In this document: piece by piece, positions 40,301 to 48,135 of the stretch | Layout: every line of letters begins with the position of its first letter | Numbering within the stretch: the first letter of the stretch is position 1 | Assembly: GCF_027923765.1 (NCBI RefSeq) | Contig: NZ_AP026709.1 | Span: 3,698,063 to 3,762,062, forward strand | Reading direction: 5' to 3' | Length of the DNA stretch: 64,000 nt | Origin: Pseudodesulfovibrio nedwellii | GTDB taxonomy: Bacteria > Desulfobacterota > Desulfovibrionia > Desulfovibrionales > Desulfovibrionaceae | The notes under the pieces: generated by a model | What the model saw: only the letters and a program-made list of their open reading frames with translations | What the model was told of the DNA's origin: nothing | The model's database searches: none | Translations under genes and position numbers: made by a program

Positions 40301-40413
40301 AGGCTGGCGGCCCTGATTATTTGCTTCAGTTCATGGACCCGCGTCTGGTTTGCGAAAATACCATGCGCCGAGGATTTGCTCCCATTGAAGAGGATGATGA
40401 GTGGATTAGCTAA
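37393..40413 (+). CDS. putA: Bifunctional proline and P5C dehydrogenase
   Basis: PutA turns proline into glutamate in two steps. The proline dehydrogenase part spans about residues 90-470, with FLEWAHAQ-like and RLVKGAYWDYE flavin-barrel motifs. The aldehyde dehydrogenase part spans about residues 500-1,000, with the catalytic cysteine C791 in GQKCSACSR and the EMGGKN loop. No N-terminal DNA-binding domain is seen, so this PutA is an enzyme only, and the Lrp-type neighbour may do the regulation. The start follows GAGGAG. The 1,006-residue length fits the shorter type of PutA. Confidence 0.95.
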   Translation: MTVSISSLDPQIISRGREFFASISGESPSVFNKGWWTGKVMDWAMKNEDFKVQMFRFVDVLPYLNTSESLSRHIEEYFSGEDSNIPDVLKWGATKTKIGGGLVAKVLNRTIRSNIESMARQFIIGQVSKEAVKGIRKLRKDGFAFVLDLLGEATVSEVESDVYRDGYLEVLEAIQKELGKWKPLDGGANDLDWGHAPKVNVAVKPSAFYSQSKPVDLEGTVVGMMSRIEPIYKKTMEMGGFMCIDMESLKYKEATVELFKRLRLKYPDYPHLGIVFQAYLRSVDDDVRHLLEWAHAQNLPISIRLVKGAYWDYETVMAKQNDWPVPVWTHKPESDMAFERVSKMILENSDICHFACASHNIRTISAVMETASALNVPEERYEFQVLYGMAEPVRKGLRNVAKRVRLYCPYGDLLPGMAYLVRRLLENTANESFLKQTFADEADMDHLLENPEATLKRQLDSRCAPKEEKQIGPSRFVNFPVADFTIEAERNAFPDSIATVRARMGGEVPLFINGKDVVTSDRLESYNPADPSEIVGSVCQAGVTEVDIAIEAASDAYLSWRDVAPEKRAEVLFKAAQYLKDTIHELCALQVLEVGKQWDQAHADVSEAIDFLEYYAREMIRFGKPRRMGRAPGEMSQLFYQGKGVAAVIAPWNFPLAISVGMVSAAIASGCSVVYKPAGISSCVGHNLVEMWKAAGLPDGVFNYCPGRGSVMGDHLVDHPDVSVIAFTGSMEVGLRIQERAAKVQPGQQQCKRVIAEMGGKNGTIIDDDADLDEAVLGVLYAAFGFQGQKCSACSRVIVLDSIYDRFIERLTEAAKSVKLGPSENPANYMGPVADKAAQKNVLRYIRIAEEEGNVLVKREVSDDLKATGGCYVPLTIVDGITKDHRIAQEEVFGPVLSVMRAKNMDEALDIANSTRFALTGAIYTRSPANLERASREFRVGNLYLNKPSVGALVERHAFGGFKMSGVGSKAGGPDYLLQFMDPRLVCENTMRRGFAPIEEDDEWIS

Positions 40414-40434
40414 AGGGTTGTATTTTTAATGACT

Positions 40435-40467
40435 AAAAGCCCGGTAGACTGGATCTACCGGGCTTTT
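40435..40467 (+). terminator. Terminator of putA
   Basis: Perfect 14-base arms, AAAAGCCCGGTAGA and TCTACCGGGCTTTT, enclose a five-base loop directly after the putA stop. The A and T ends allow action in both directions. Confidence 0.88.
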
Positions 40468-40517
40468 CAAATTTACCGATCAGGTTCTGTAGCAGCGTGC
40501 TGCTATCGAAAGCCGTG

Positions 40518-41009
40518 CTACAGAGCCAATGCCATTTCGTGCCACTCTGCGCCACCATGGTCGGACTCGGAAATACCACTATCCGTGAATCCATGGCGGG
40601 AATAGTACGGAATAAGATCATCTTTGCACAGTAGCAGAACGCGCTTCTTGTCGAGCTTGTGTGATTGTTTGATAAATTCGACCATGAGTTGGTCTGCAAT
40701 GCCACGATGCTGAAAGTCAGGTAGGACGGAAAGGGAAAAGATGACGATGTTCTTTCCATCCGGGTCGTGACCTATAAGCTGCTTGAATTCTTCGTCTGTA
40801 ATGTCTTCTTTGTCTGTGGCGCCGGAGTTGACCTGCCCTACTATTTGGCCATCGAGTTCGGCCACGAGATAACCTTCAGGATACTCGTGAATCCGTTTTT
40901 CAATGGATGAGGTCAGAGCAGCTTCGGAGGCCGGGAAACAGTTGCATTCGACGGTGTGACAAGCTGTCAGGTCGTCAGGCTCAGCAAAACGGATGGTCAG
41001 ATTCTTCAT
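40518..41009 (-). CDS. GNAT-family acetyltransferase
   Basis: The 163-residue protein has the GNAT fold, with the acetyl-CoA loop in LSVLPDFQHRGIADQLM near residues 105-120 and a C-terminal YYSRHGFTDSG strand-helix unit. The pattern of VAELDGQIVGQV and the final HGGAEWHEMAL suggests the arylalkylamine-type small-molecule group. It starts 3 bases after the ABC-F gene, so both are co-transcribed. The substrate is unknown. Confidence 0.88.
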   Translation of the reverse strand: MKNLTIRFAEPDDLTACHTVECNCFPASEAALTSSIEKRIHEYPEGYLVAELDGQIVGQVNSGATDKEDITDEEFKQLIGHDPDGKNIVIFSLSVLPDFQHRGIADQLMVEFIKQSHKLDKKRVLLLCKDDLIPYYSRHGFTDSGISESDHGGAEWHEMALAL

Positions 41010-41012
41010 AGG

Positions 41013-42944
41013 CTAATCCAGTGTAACGCCTTCAAGGGCGGCTTCGAGTTCTTCCCAGGTTTCGTAGGCGACTTCAAGGTTTGCTTCGATAGTCTCAAGG
41101 CGTTCTTGGTCATCGGCCATTGCCTGGGGTGTGTTTTTGAAATAATCAGGCTGCGACATCTTTGTCTGCAAGTCGTCGAGCTCGGTTTCCAGCTTTTCAA
41201 TGAGCGCGGGCATGGTCTTGAGTTGCTCTCGCTTTTTCTCCAATTCGAATTTTTCTTTGTAACTCAATTTCTGCTTTGCGGGTTTGGCCGTTTTTTGTGC
41301 AGATTTAGGCTTGCATGCTTTTTTTTGAGTAACAGGAACGTCCGGTCGTTGTCTGAGCCAGTCGTCATAGCCGCCTACGTATTCGGCGACCACGCCGTTG
41401 CCTTCAAATCCGATGCTTGATGTGACGACGTTGTTGAGGAAGGCGCGATCATGGCTGACCAGCAGCAGGGTGCCGGGATACTCCATGAGCAATTCCTCAA
41501 GAAGGTCGAGTGTCTCGGCATCAAGGTCGTTGGTCGGTTCATCCATGACCAAGACATTGGAGGGGCGGGTGAAGAGTCGGGCCAGAAGCAGCCGGTTGCG
41601 TTCTCCACCAGACAGGACTGACACAGGCACTTTGGACCTGTCAGGTGTGAACAGGAAATCCTTTAGGTGCGACATGACATGTCGCTGCTGGCCGTTAATG
41701 GTTACGAAGTCATTGCCATCTGCCACATTGTAACGAGCTGAGCGGGTCTCATCGAGCTGTTCACGGAGTTGGTCGAAATAATTGATTTGGAGATTGACGC
41801 CGCGCCGGATCGACCCGCTTTGTGGTTCAAGTTCGCCCAGCAGAACCTTGAGTAGGGTGGTTTTCCCAACGCCATTGGGACCAATGAGGCCGACCTTGTC
41901 CCCGCGCATAATGGCGGTCGAAAAATCTGAAATGAGTGGAGTCTCGTCGAATCCAAAACATAGGGAGTTGGCTTCCACGACCAGTTTACCGGTGCGTTCG
42001 GCTTCCTGGATAATCATATTTACGGTGCCAACGCGGTCCCGGCGAGCCTTGTGTTCTTCACGCATCTTCCGCAGGTCGCGGACTCGTCCCATATTACGAG
42101 TGCGGCGAGCTTTGATACCCTGACGAATCCATGTTTCTTCTTCGGCCAATTTTCTGTCGAAATTATGATTCTGTTTGGCTTCGGCGTCGAGGGCCGCTTC
42201 TTTGCGTTGGAGATAGGTGGCGTAATTACATTCCCAATTATGGAGTTTGCCTCGGTCCAACTCCACAATGCGTGTCGCGACTTTTTTAAGGAAGGTACGG
42301 TCATGGGTGACGAAAAGCAGGGCCGTGGTTTGGCGCAGCAGGAAGTCTTCAAGCCAAGAAATGGAGTCGATATCCAAATGGTTTGTGGGCTCGTCAAGAA
42401 TGAGCAGGTCCGGCCTGGAAACAAGTGCTCGAGCGAGCAGAGTACGACGTTTAGTGCCGCCGGACAGGGAAGAAAATCGTTCGTCGCCATTTAGTTTGAG
42501 ATGGGACAATACGGTTTCGATAGTTTGGTGGTGCGGCCATCCACCGGCTTCTTCAAGCGCATGTTGTGCGTGCTCCAATTGAGCGACCAATTGGTTATTG
42601 TTGGAGTCTATGGTGTCAATCAATGCACTGGACGCCTCATGGTAGGCCGTCAGGTGTTCACCAACTTTGCCGAGCCCCTGCGCCGTGATATCATAGACCG
42701 TGCCTTTCAAATCTTGTGGGACTTCCTGTGGCAGCATGGCCACGCGGGAGCCTCGAGCATAATCAGCACTGCCTGAATCGGGACTGGTTACGCCTTCGAT
42801 AATGGAGAGCAGGGTAGATTTTCCTTCCCCGTTTCTGCCGAGCAGGCAAACGCGCTCGCCCGGTTCGATCTGCATGGATACTTTGTCCAGCAGCACCGTT
42901 CCGGTGAAATTGATTGATATGTCGCGCAGGGAAACAAGGGCCAT
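41013..42944 (-). CDS. uup: ABC-F ATPase, Uup type
   Basis: This soluble protein has two ABC domains in one chain. The first has Walker A GRNGEGKST and signature LSGGTKRR; the second has GPNGVGKTT and LSGGERNR. There are no membrane segments, so it is not a transporter. The C-terminus (from about residue 545) is a lysine-rich linker followed by a coiled coil, the Uup arrangement. ABC-F proteins act on the ribosome; Uup also affects precise transposon excision and DNA structure. The length is 643 residues. Confidence 0.9.
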   Translation of the reverse strand: MALVSLRDISINFTGTVLLDKVSMQIEPGERVCLLGRNGEGKSTLLSIIEGVTSPDSGSADYARGSRVAMLPQEVPQDLKGTVYDITAQGLGKVGEHLTAYHEASSALIDTIDSNNNQLVAQLEHAQHALEEAGGWPHHQTIETVLSHLKLNGDERFSSLSGGTKRRTLLARALVSRPDLLILDEPTNHLDIDSISWLEDFLLRQTTALLFVTHDRTFLKKVATRIVELDRGKLHNWECNYATYLQRKEAALDAEAKQNHNFDRKLAEEETWIRQGIKARRTRNMGRVRDLRKMREEHKARRDRVGTVNMIIQEAERTGKLVVEANSLCFGFDETPLISDFSTAIMRGDKVGLIGPNGVGKTTLLKVLLGELEPQSGSIRRGVNLQINYFDQLREQLDETRSARYNVADGNDFVTINGQQRHVMSHLKDFLFTPDRSKVPVSVLSGGERNRLLLARLFTRPSNVLVMDEPTNDLDAETLDLLEELLMEYPGTLLLVSHDRAFLNNVVTSSIGFEGNGVVAEYVGGYDDWLRQRPDVPVTQKKACKPKSAQKTAKPAKQKLSYKEKFELEKKREQLKTMPALIEKLETELDDLQTKMSQPDYFKNTPQAMADDQERLETIEANLEVAYETWEELEAALEGVTLD

Positions 42945-42963
42945 AATACCTGTCCATTGAAAA

Positions 42964-42985
42964 GGGGGCTGATGGATCAGCCCCC
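42964..42985 (-). terminator. Terminator of rpe
   Basis: GGGGGCTGA and TCAGCCCCC pair perfectly around TGGA. On the minus strand the stem is followed by TTTT. It lies between rpe and the ABC-F gene. Confidence 0.75.
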
Positions 42986-43010
42986 GGAATTGTTACCATC
43001 AGATGCTGTT

Positions 43011-43661
43011 TTACTTGCAGATGTCCTGAAATGCCTGATGCCGTTCGCCATAAGGTGGGTAGCCGAAGAATGCGGAACCGGAAACCAGAACGTCTACACC
43101 GGCTTCGGTCAATTTACGAGCATTTTCCAGAGTCACGCCGCCGTCGATCTGGATGAGTGTTTCGGCACCGGCTTCGTCGATCATGCCACGGAGTTCGCGG
43201 ACTTTGTCTTTGCAGAAGGGGATGAACTTTTGACCACCAAAGCCCGGATTCACAGACATGATCAATACCATGTACAATTGTGGGATAAGGTATTTGATTG
43301 TTTCAAGCGGTGTGTGCGGATTAAGGGCCACTGCTGGCTTGGCACCGGTTTCAGCAATTTGAGCACAGACACGTTCAAGGTGGTCACATGTTTCGGCATG
43401 GACGCAAATGAGGTCAGCGCCCGCATCGGCAAAATTTTGAACGTAACGTCCTGGATCTTCAATCATCAGATGGCAGTCGAAAAAAAGGTCTGATTTTTTG
43501 CGCATGGCCTTGATGATAGGGGGGCCAAAGGTGATATTGGGGACAAAGCAACCGTCCATGATATCAAGGTGGACCCACTTGAGGCCAGCATCTTTCAGGG
43601 CTTTCAGTTCAGATTCCATGTTCGTAAAATCCGAGGAAAGCATCGAGGGTGATAAAATCAT
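43011..43661 (-). CDS. rpe: Ribulose-phosphate 3-epimerase
   Basis: Rpe interconverts ribulose 5-phosphate and xylulose 5-phosphate in the pentose phosphate pathway. The chosen ATG at 43661 follows GGAG and begins MILSPSMLSSDF, as in the family; the open frame extends further but without support. Metal ligands H31, D33 and H64 lie in VHLDIMDGCFVPN and FDCHLMIEDP, and VNPGFGGQKF and IQIDGGV are conserved. The length of 216 is normal. It is a single-gene unit with its own terminator. Confidence 0.95.
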   Translation of the reverse strand: MILSPSMLSSDFTNMESELKALKDAGLKWVHLDIMDGCFVPNITFGPPIIKAMRKKSDLFFDCHLMIEDPGRYVQNFADAGADLICVHAETCDHLERVCAQIAETGAKPAVALNPHTPLETIKYLIPQLYMVLIMSVNPGFGGQKFIPFCKDKVRELRGMIDEAGAETLIQIDGGVTLENARKLTEAGVDVLVSGSAFFGYPPYGERHQAFQDICK

Positions 43662-43808
43662 CTGTTCAACTCCACTTGATCGATTTTGATAGGGGGATGT
43701 GTACCCGCTCCTGTGTCGGACTGCAAGTTTTTCAACGGCAAGAGAGTGCTGCCTTTGTGAAAATGGATATAACGATCTGGTGAGGTCTGAATAAATCATG
43801 TATGTTTA

Positions 43809-44633
43809 ATGAAATTTAAAATTGTTGCCCAGGTAGTTATGCGAGTTTTTATTTTTTATTTTTTGATAGTATTTATTTGTGTAGGTTTGTCGTCAGTATG
43901 TCATGCTGATGATATTTCTTTTTATATGGGAGAAGTTTATCCACTGAATTATGTGGCGGAAGATGAACTTCGGACCGGGGCGGTGGTGGAAATTGTCTCT
44001 ACAATTATGCGTGAGACGGGGCAGAATGTAAATCCTCGGAATATCAGGGTCATCAATTGGGCACGTTCATTGTACGACGTCGCGACATATCCGAATACGG
44101 CTATTTTTTCAGTTGCACGAACTCCAGAACGGGACAAGAAATACAAATGGGTAGGACCTGTTGCCGAGTTGAACATTGGATTGATTGCTAAAAAAGCAGA
44201 CAATATCATCATCGAAAATGAACAGGATGTCGGTAAATATAAGATCGGTATTGTTCGGGGGAGTGCCCCGGAACATATTTTAATCAGTAAATATGGCATG
44301 AAAGCTTCACAATTGAACCAACTGAAAGATGATCTAACACAGTTCAAGATGTTGGATGCAGACAGAGTCGATTTGATTACTCAGGCCGATACCTCCGCTT
44401 CCAGTGGTCTTCAACAAGCAGGGTTGGATCCGGGGCTTTTTGAGATGGTGTATGTCTTACAGCATGTCGATTTATATATTGCTTTCAATCCGAAGACAGA
44501 TGATATGCTGATTGAAAAGATTCAGAAGGCGCTTCTATCATTAAAAGAGAAATTGGCAAATGGTGTAAGTCGATATGACGAAATTATGAATTTATATTAT
44601 GGCGAAAACCGAATCTCCATACGCAGTTATTGA
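43809..44633 (+). CDS. Periplasmic solute-binding protein, family 3
   Basis: The protein has 274 residues, with an N-terminal hydrophobic segment and a likely signal peptidase site after residue 33 (VCHADD). The rest has the two-lobed fold of family 3 solute-binding proteins: YPLNYVAED near the N-terminus and KIGIVRGSAPEHIL at the hinge. No permease or ATPase is nearby, so it may be an orphan sensor-type binding protein rather than a transporter part. Its AT-rich codon use differs a little from its neighbours. A second ATG at 43839 would shorten the signal. Confidence 0.8.
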   Translation: MKFKIVAQVVMRVFIFYFLIVFICVGLSSVCHADDISFYMGEVYPLNYVAEDELRTGAVVEIVSTIMRETGQNVNPRNIRVINWARSLYDVATYPNTAIFSVARTPERDKKYKWVGPVAELNIGLIAKKADNIIIENEQDVGKYKIGIVRGSAPEHILISKYGMKASQLNQLKDDLTQFKMLDADRVDLITQADTSASSGLQQAGLDPGLFEMVYVLQHVDLYIAFNPKTDDMLIEKIQKALLSLKEKLANGVSRYDEIMNLYYGENRISIRSY

Positions 44634-44650
44634 GAGTCTCATATAAAAGG

Positions 44651-44686
44651 AAAACTCCCGCAATCATGTAGTTACGGGAGTTTTTT
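44651..44686. terminator. Bidirectional terminator
   Basis: AAAACTCCCG and CGGGAGTTTTTT enclose a 14-base loop. It lies between two convergent genes, and its T tract touches the stop codon of the small membrane protein on the minus strand. Confidence 0.8.
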
Positions 44687-45011
44687 ATGGCTGGTTGTTA
44701 ATTAGGCGGTCCGATGTGTATCCGAGGAGTCCGCCGAGAATCGTGGAAAAAATGATGATCGGGAAAACGGACATGGGTTCCCTTGGATAAGCGAGAACCG
44801 CTATGGGGATACCGGTGAGCAGGGCGATGAGCATTCCTGACGCCCAGCTTGTCAGAGGCAGGCGAGCATATGTGATAATGATGCCTAGGCCCAGCCAGTG
44901 AAGCAGTGCCGAGATATTCGCTTCCCAACTCAGTCCTTGAAAGACCATGGGGATGACATCAATGATGCCGGCAGCCAGCCCAAGCAGTAACGCCTTGAAT
45001 ATTTTATGCAT
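44685..45011 (-). CDS. Small membrane protein, function unknown
   Basis: A 108-residue protein with about four hydrophobic segments (residues 7-25, 35-50, 57-74 and 83-98) and no soluble domain. I do not recognise a characterised family. It starts 23 bases after ahbA on the same strand, so it may be the last gene of the heme run, but a role in heme synthesis is only an inference from position. The C-terminus SDRLINNQP is cytoplasmic if the positive-inside rule holds. Confidence 0.7.
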   Translation of the reverse strand: MHKIFKALLLGLAAGIIDVIPMVFQGLSWEANISALLHWLGLGIIITYARLPLTSWASGMLIALLTGIPIAVLAYPREPMSVFPIIIFSTILGGLLGYTSDRLINNQP

Positions 45012-45034
45012 GCACCCTTTTGCCAGTCTGAAGG

Positions 45035-45484
45035 CTATTTGTCCATTTTGAAGTCGACTTTGATCTTGAACAGTTTGTCAGCAGGCAGGTTGAGCACCTT
45101 GATCCCCGTGGCTTTTGTGATGGATGCAAGGATGGATTCAACTGCGTCCATGTCCGGTGCGATCAGTGCGAACCAGATATTGAATTCGTTTTCGCGCAGA
45201 TAGTTATGCGTGACGCCATCATGCTTATTCACTTCGGCAACAAACTCGTCAATTTTGTCTTCCGGGCACGACGCGGCACACAGTGTAGACTGCCATCCCA
45301 GTGTGTTGGAATTGAAGTTGGCACCCATGCGGCGGATAACACCAGCCTTTTTCAAGTCGCGTACACGTTCCAGTACGTCAGATTCCGGCAGACCGATTTG
45401 TTTGCCGACCTCTTCATACGGACGCGAGGTTAACGGGAAGTGAGACTGGATGATGTCGAGTATCTTTTTGTCGTAATTGTCCAT
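45035..45484 (-). CDS. ahbA: Siroheme decarboxylase subunit (AhbA-type)
   Basis: AhbA and AhbB decarboxylate siroheme to 12,18-didecarboxysiroheme in the alternative heme pathway. The 149-residue protein looks like an Lrp/AsnC regulator with an N-terminal helix-turn-helix (residues 1-55). It carries the siroheme decarboxylase pattern GVIRRMGANFNSNTLG, then GVTHNYLRENEFNIWF. The ATG at 45484 follows GGAGG; a longer frame from 45505 lacks support. It lies downstream of ahbC on the same strand. AhbA and AhbB resemble each other, so AhbB is the alternative, though the NFNSN pattern favours AhbA. Confidence 0.85.
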   Translation of the reverse strand: MDNYDKKILDIIQSHFPLTSRPYEEVGKQIGLPESDVLERVRDLKKAGVIRRMGANFNSNTLGWQSTLCAASCPEDKIDEFVAEVNKHDGVTHNYLRENEFNIWFALIAPDMDAVESILASITKATGIKVLNLPADKLFKIKVDFKMDK

Positions 45485-45488
45485 GTGA

Positions 45489-45552
45489 TGCCTCCGGCGG
45501 CTCAAGAACCTTTTGAAAAAGGTTCTTGAGAATCTCCAAAACTTTTTATCGC
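45489..45552 (+). repeat. Intergenic repeat, copy A
   Basis: On the plus strand it reads head GCCTCCGGCGGC, a hairpin of TCAAGAACCTTTT / AAAAGGTTCTTGA around GA, then CTCCAAAACTTTTT and TCGC. The head and tail match copies B and C; the hairpin differs. The complement of the head is the ribosome binding site of ahbA (GGAGG, then 6 bases, then ATG). Confidence 0.7.
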
Positions 45553-45610
45553 GCTTCGCGGGATCGTGCGATTTTTATTGTATTTTTCCGTAAGGAATCA
45601 AATCCTTTCC

Positions 45611-45740
45611 ATGCATCCCTTACTTTCGCCCAAGGCGACCCAAAAAGTTTGGGAAAATGAGGGGATGGAGGTCTGGGGGAAGGGGAGGAAATACCCCTTT
45701 TTAAAGAGTGTTTCCTCCCTTTCCCCCAGCCGTCGGAGGC
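45611..45740 (-). repeat. Intergenic repeat, copy B
   Basis: On the minus strand it starts with GCCTCCGACGGC two bases after the ahbC stop. A long hairpin then pairs GGGGGAAAGGGAGGAAA with TTTCCTCCCCTTCCCCC, followed by CCTCCATCCCCTC and CCCAAACTTTTT. Copy C has the same order and much of the same sequence. Copies A and B point their tails at each other and fill the ahbC-ahbA gap. Confidence 0.7.
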
Positions 45741-45742
45741 TC

Positions 45743-46930
45743 TTACTTCTTTGCCTTTTTCTTCGGCTGGTAGGAGCAGAGCGGTTCTTCTTTCAAATAA
45801 TGACCGTTCATGGTCTGAGCGCGTGCTCGGCAACCGCCGCAGACGCGTTCGTATTCGCAATGGCCACACTTACCGTCATAGACTTCTGGGTTGCGCAGAT
45901 TGAGGAATTGCTGGGATTTTTTCCAGATGTCAGGGAAATGCGTCTCGCGCACCTGACCACAGTCGAGTTCAAGATAGCCACAGGGTTGCACTTGACCGCG
46001 ATGGGATATGAAACAGAATCCCACGCCGCCGAGGCAGCCACGAGACACGGCATCCAGACCGAAGTTCTCGAAGTTGACCGGGATGCCTTCTTCTTTAGCG
46101 CGTTGGCGCAGGATGCGGTGGTAATGCGGGGCGCAGGTGGCCTTGAGTTGCATGTCCGTGGTCTTGCGGAAGTCGTAGAACCAGTTGAGCACGTCTTCGT
46201 ACTCTTCGGCAGTAATGACTTCAGTGCCAAGTTCTACGGCCCGACCGGTCGGTACGAGCAGGAATATATGCCACGCGGATGCACCGATTCCTTCGCACAG
46301 ATCAAAGATGTCCTTGAACAGATGAAGATTGTTCTTGGTCACCGTAGTGTTGATCTGGAATTCGATGCCCACGTCTTTCAAATATTGAATGCCTCGCATG
46401 GAAGCTTTGAATGCACCGACTTCGCCGCGGAATTCGTCGTGCTGGACCGCTTCTGGTGCATCGATGGAGATGGAGCATCGTTCGATACCCGCATCTTTCA
46501 TCTGTTGGGCTGTTTCAGGCGTGATGAGTGTCCCGTTGGGAGCCATGACGCAACGAAGCCCTTTGGTTTTGGCGTAGGCGATCAACTCGTAGACGTCGTG
46601 CCGCATCATTGGCTCGCCGCCGGTAAAGATGATGATAGGGCTGCCTATGTCCGGGAAAGTGTCGATGAGAGCCTTGGCCTCTTCGGTGGACAATTCGTTC
46701 TCGTATGGTTCCGGGTGCGCTTCGGCCCGACAGTGCTTGCAGGCGAGGTTGCAGGACCGGGTCACTTCCCAGGCGATGAGCCTGCAAATGGGGGTGACGC
46801 CGTCGTCGAGGAAAAGCTTGGGTGCGTTTTCAGCACCAGGATGACCTTTGCCGTGGGGATGACCAGGGTGTCCGTCGGGATGGCCTTCAGAAGGGCAGCC
46901 GCCGGGATGGCCTTTGGGATGTTCGCTCAT
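45743..46930 (-). CDS. ahbC: 12,18-didecarboxysiroheme deacetylase, radical SAM
   Basis: AhbC is a radical SAM enzyme that removes two acetate side chains from didecarboxysiroheme to make Fe-coproporphyrin III. The cluster motif is C60-x3-C64-x2-C67, followed by a glycine-rich FTGGEPMM loop. A SPASM-type cysteine set (CGHCEYERVCGGCRARA) lies near the C-terminus for extra clusters. Residues 1-32 form a histidine-rich stretch with seven histidines and one cysteine that is not part of the catalytic fold. Length 395. It is between hemB and ahbA on one strand. Confidence 0.9.
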   Translation of the reverse strand: MSEHPKGHPGGCPSEGHPDGHPGHPHGKGHPGAENAPKLFLDDGVTPICRLIAWEVTRSCNLACKHCRAEAHPEPYENELSTEEAKALIDTFPDIGSPIIIFTGGEPMMRHDVYELIAYAKTKGLRCVMAPNGTLITPETAQQMKDAGIERCSISIDAPEAVQHDEFRGEVGAFKASMRGIQYLKDVGIEFQINTTVTKNNLHLFKDIFDLCEGIGASAWHIFLLVPTGRAVELGTEVITAEEYEDVLNWFYDFRKTTDMQLKATCAPHYHRILRQRAKEEGIPVNFENFGLDAVSRGCLGGVGFCFISHRGQVQPCGYLELDCGQVRETHFPDIWKKSQQFLNLRNPEVYDGKCGHCEYERVCGGCRARAQTMNGHYLKEEPLCSYQPKKKAKK

Positions 46931-46931
46931 G

Positions 46932-47912
46932 TTATTTCAATGCCTTTAAGACGTCTTCTGTAAAGTATGTGAGAATAAGATCAGCCCCGGCGCGTTTGAA
47001 GGCAACCAAGGATTCCATGACCACGCCCATTTCGTCTATCCAGTCGTTTTGGGCAGCGGCCTTGATCATCGAGTATTCGCCGCTGACCTGATAGACGGCC
47101 ACAGGCGTGTCAAAAGTGTCTCGCACCTGACGGACCATGTCGAGATACGGCAGGCCGGGCTTGACCATCAGGATGTCCGCACCTTCTTCCAGATCGGCAA
47201 CGGCTTCGCGCATGCCTTCGCGGGAATTGGGAGGATCCATCTGGTAGGTCTTGCGGTCCCCGAATTGCGGGGTGGATTCGGCGGCTTCGCGGAATGGGCC
47301 GTAGAATGCCGATGCGTATTTTATCGCGTAAGACATGATCGGGGTGTTGGTAAAACCAGCGTCATCCAGTGCGGCGCGGATGGCGGCAACACGGCCATCC
47401 ATCATATCAGACGGGGCCACCATGTCAGCTCCGGCCTTGGCTTGGGCTACAGCGGCCTTGGCCAGAAGATTCAAAGTGGGGTCGTTTTGAACGTATTCGT
47501 TTTTCACCATGCCGCAATGGCCGTGGGAGGTATACTCGCACAGACAGGTGTCAGCGATGACCACGAGTTCGGGAAATGTGTCCTTGAGCAGACGAATGGC
47601 CTTTTGGACAATGCCCATGTCGTCGTATGCACCGGACCCAACTTCGTCTTTTTCGGCAGGAATACCGAAAAGGATGCAGGCTTTGAGGCCATCGGCAACG
47701 GCTTCGGCTACTTTGATTTTCAGTTGTGTCAGAGAAAGCTGATATTGGCCGGGCATGGATGAGATTTCTTTTTTAAAGGAATCGTCATCGGTTTCGACCA
47801 CGAAATAGGGCATGATCAAGTCATTGGCAGTGACCATGTTTTCGCGGACCAGTTCTCGCATGGCGAGACTGGAGCGAAGGCGACGGCCACGGAAAAAATC
47901 AGAGGGAATCAT
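46932..47912 (-). CDS. hemB: Porphobilinogen synthase
   Basis: HemB joins two 5-aminolevulinate molecules to porphobilinogen, the first common tetrapyrrole step. The zinc-binding cysteines are C123, C125 and C133 in [14 protein letters not shown], the zinc type rather than the magnesium type. The active-site lysines are K198 ([17 protein letters not shown]) and K251 (VKPGLPYLD). The length of 326 is normal. It begins the downstream part ahbC-ahbA and is separated from ahbD by repeat copy C. Confidence 0.96.
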   Translation of the reverse strand: MIPSDFFRGRRLRSSLAMRELVRENMVTANDLIMPYFVVETDDDSFKKEISSMPGQYQLSLTQLKIKVAEAVADGLKACILFGIPAEKDEVGSGAYDDMGIVQKAIRLLKDTFPELVVIADTCLCEYTSHGHCGMVKNEYVQNDPTLNLLAKAAVAQAKAGADMVAPSDMMDGRVAAIRAALDDAGFTNTPIMSYAIKYASAFYGPFREAAESTPQFGDRKTYQMDPPNSREGMREAVADLEEGADILMVKPGLPYLDMVRQVRDTFDTPVAVYQVSGEYSMIKAAAQNDWIDEMGVVMESLVAFKRAGADLILTYFTEDVLKALK

Positions 47913-48000
47913 AGTATCTCCAAATCAATAATGTGTCTTTTGAAGACCCCTATACTCTTTTTCAACGGTATCGCCAACAAGTGCAACAAGTTGCTCACGC

Positions 48001-48126
48001 ATGCATTTGTCGAAGGCGAAACAAAAAAGTTTAGGAAAGAAGAGGGGATGGGAGTCCGGGGGAAGGATAGAGGGGAGAACCCTTTTTAAAAGGAGTCCCT
48101 CTTTCCTTCCCCCGGCCGCCGGAGGC
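48001..48126 (-). repeat. Intergenic repeat, copy C
   Basis: On the minus strand it begins GCCTCCGGCGGC ten bases after the ahbD stop. A long imperfect hairpin of GGGGGAAGGAAAGAGGGA and TCCTTCCCCC-type arms follows, then CTCCCATCCCCTC and CCTAAACTTTTTT. Both B and C end near ATGCAT. It fills most of the ahbD-hemB gap, and only copies with this head are seen at the heme locus. Confidence 0.7.
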
Positions 48127-48135
48127 GAATATCGC

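Noticed and set aside
45566..46963. A 465-codon plus-strand open frame across ahbC
   Set aside because: It is antisense to ahbC, whose radical SAM and SPASM motifs are clear. The frame also runs through repeat copy B.
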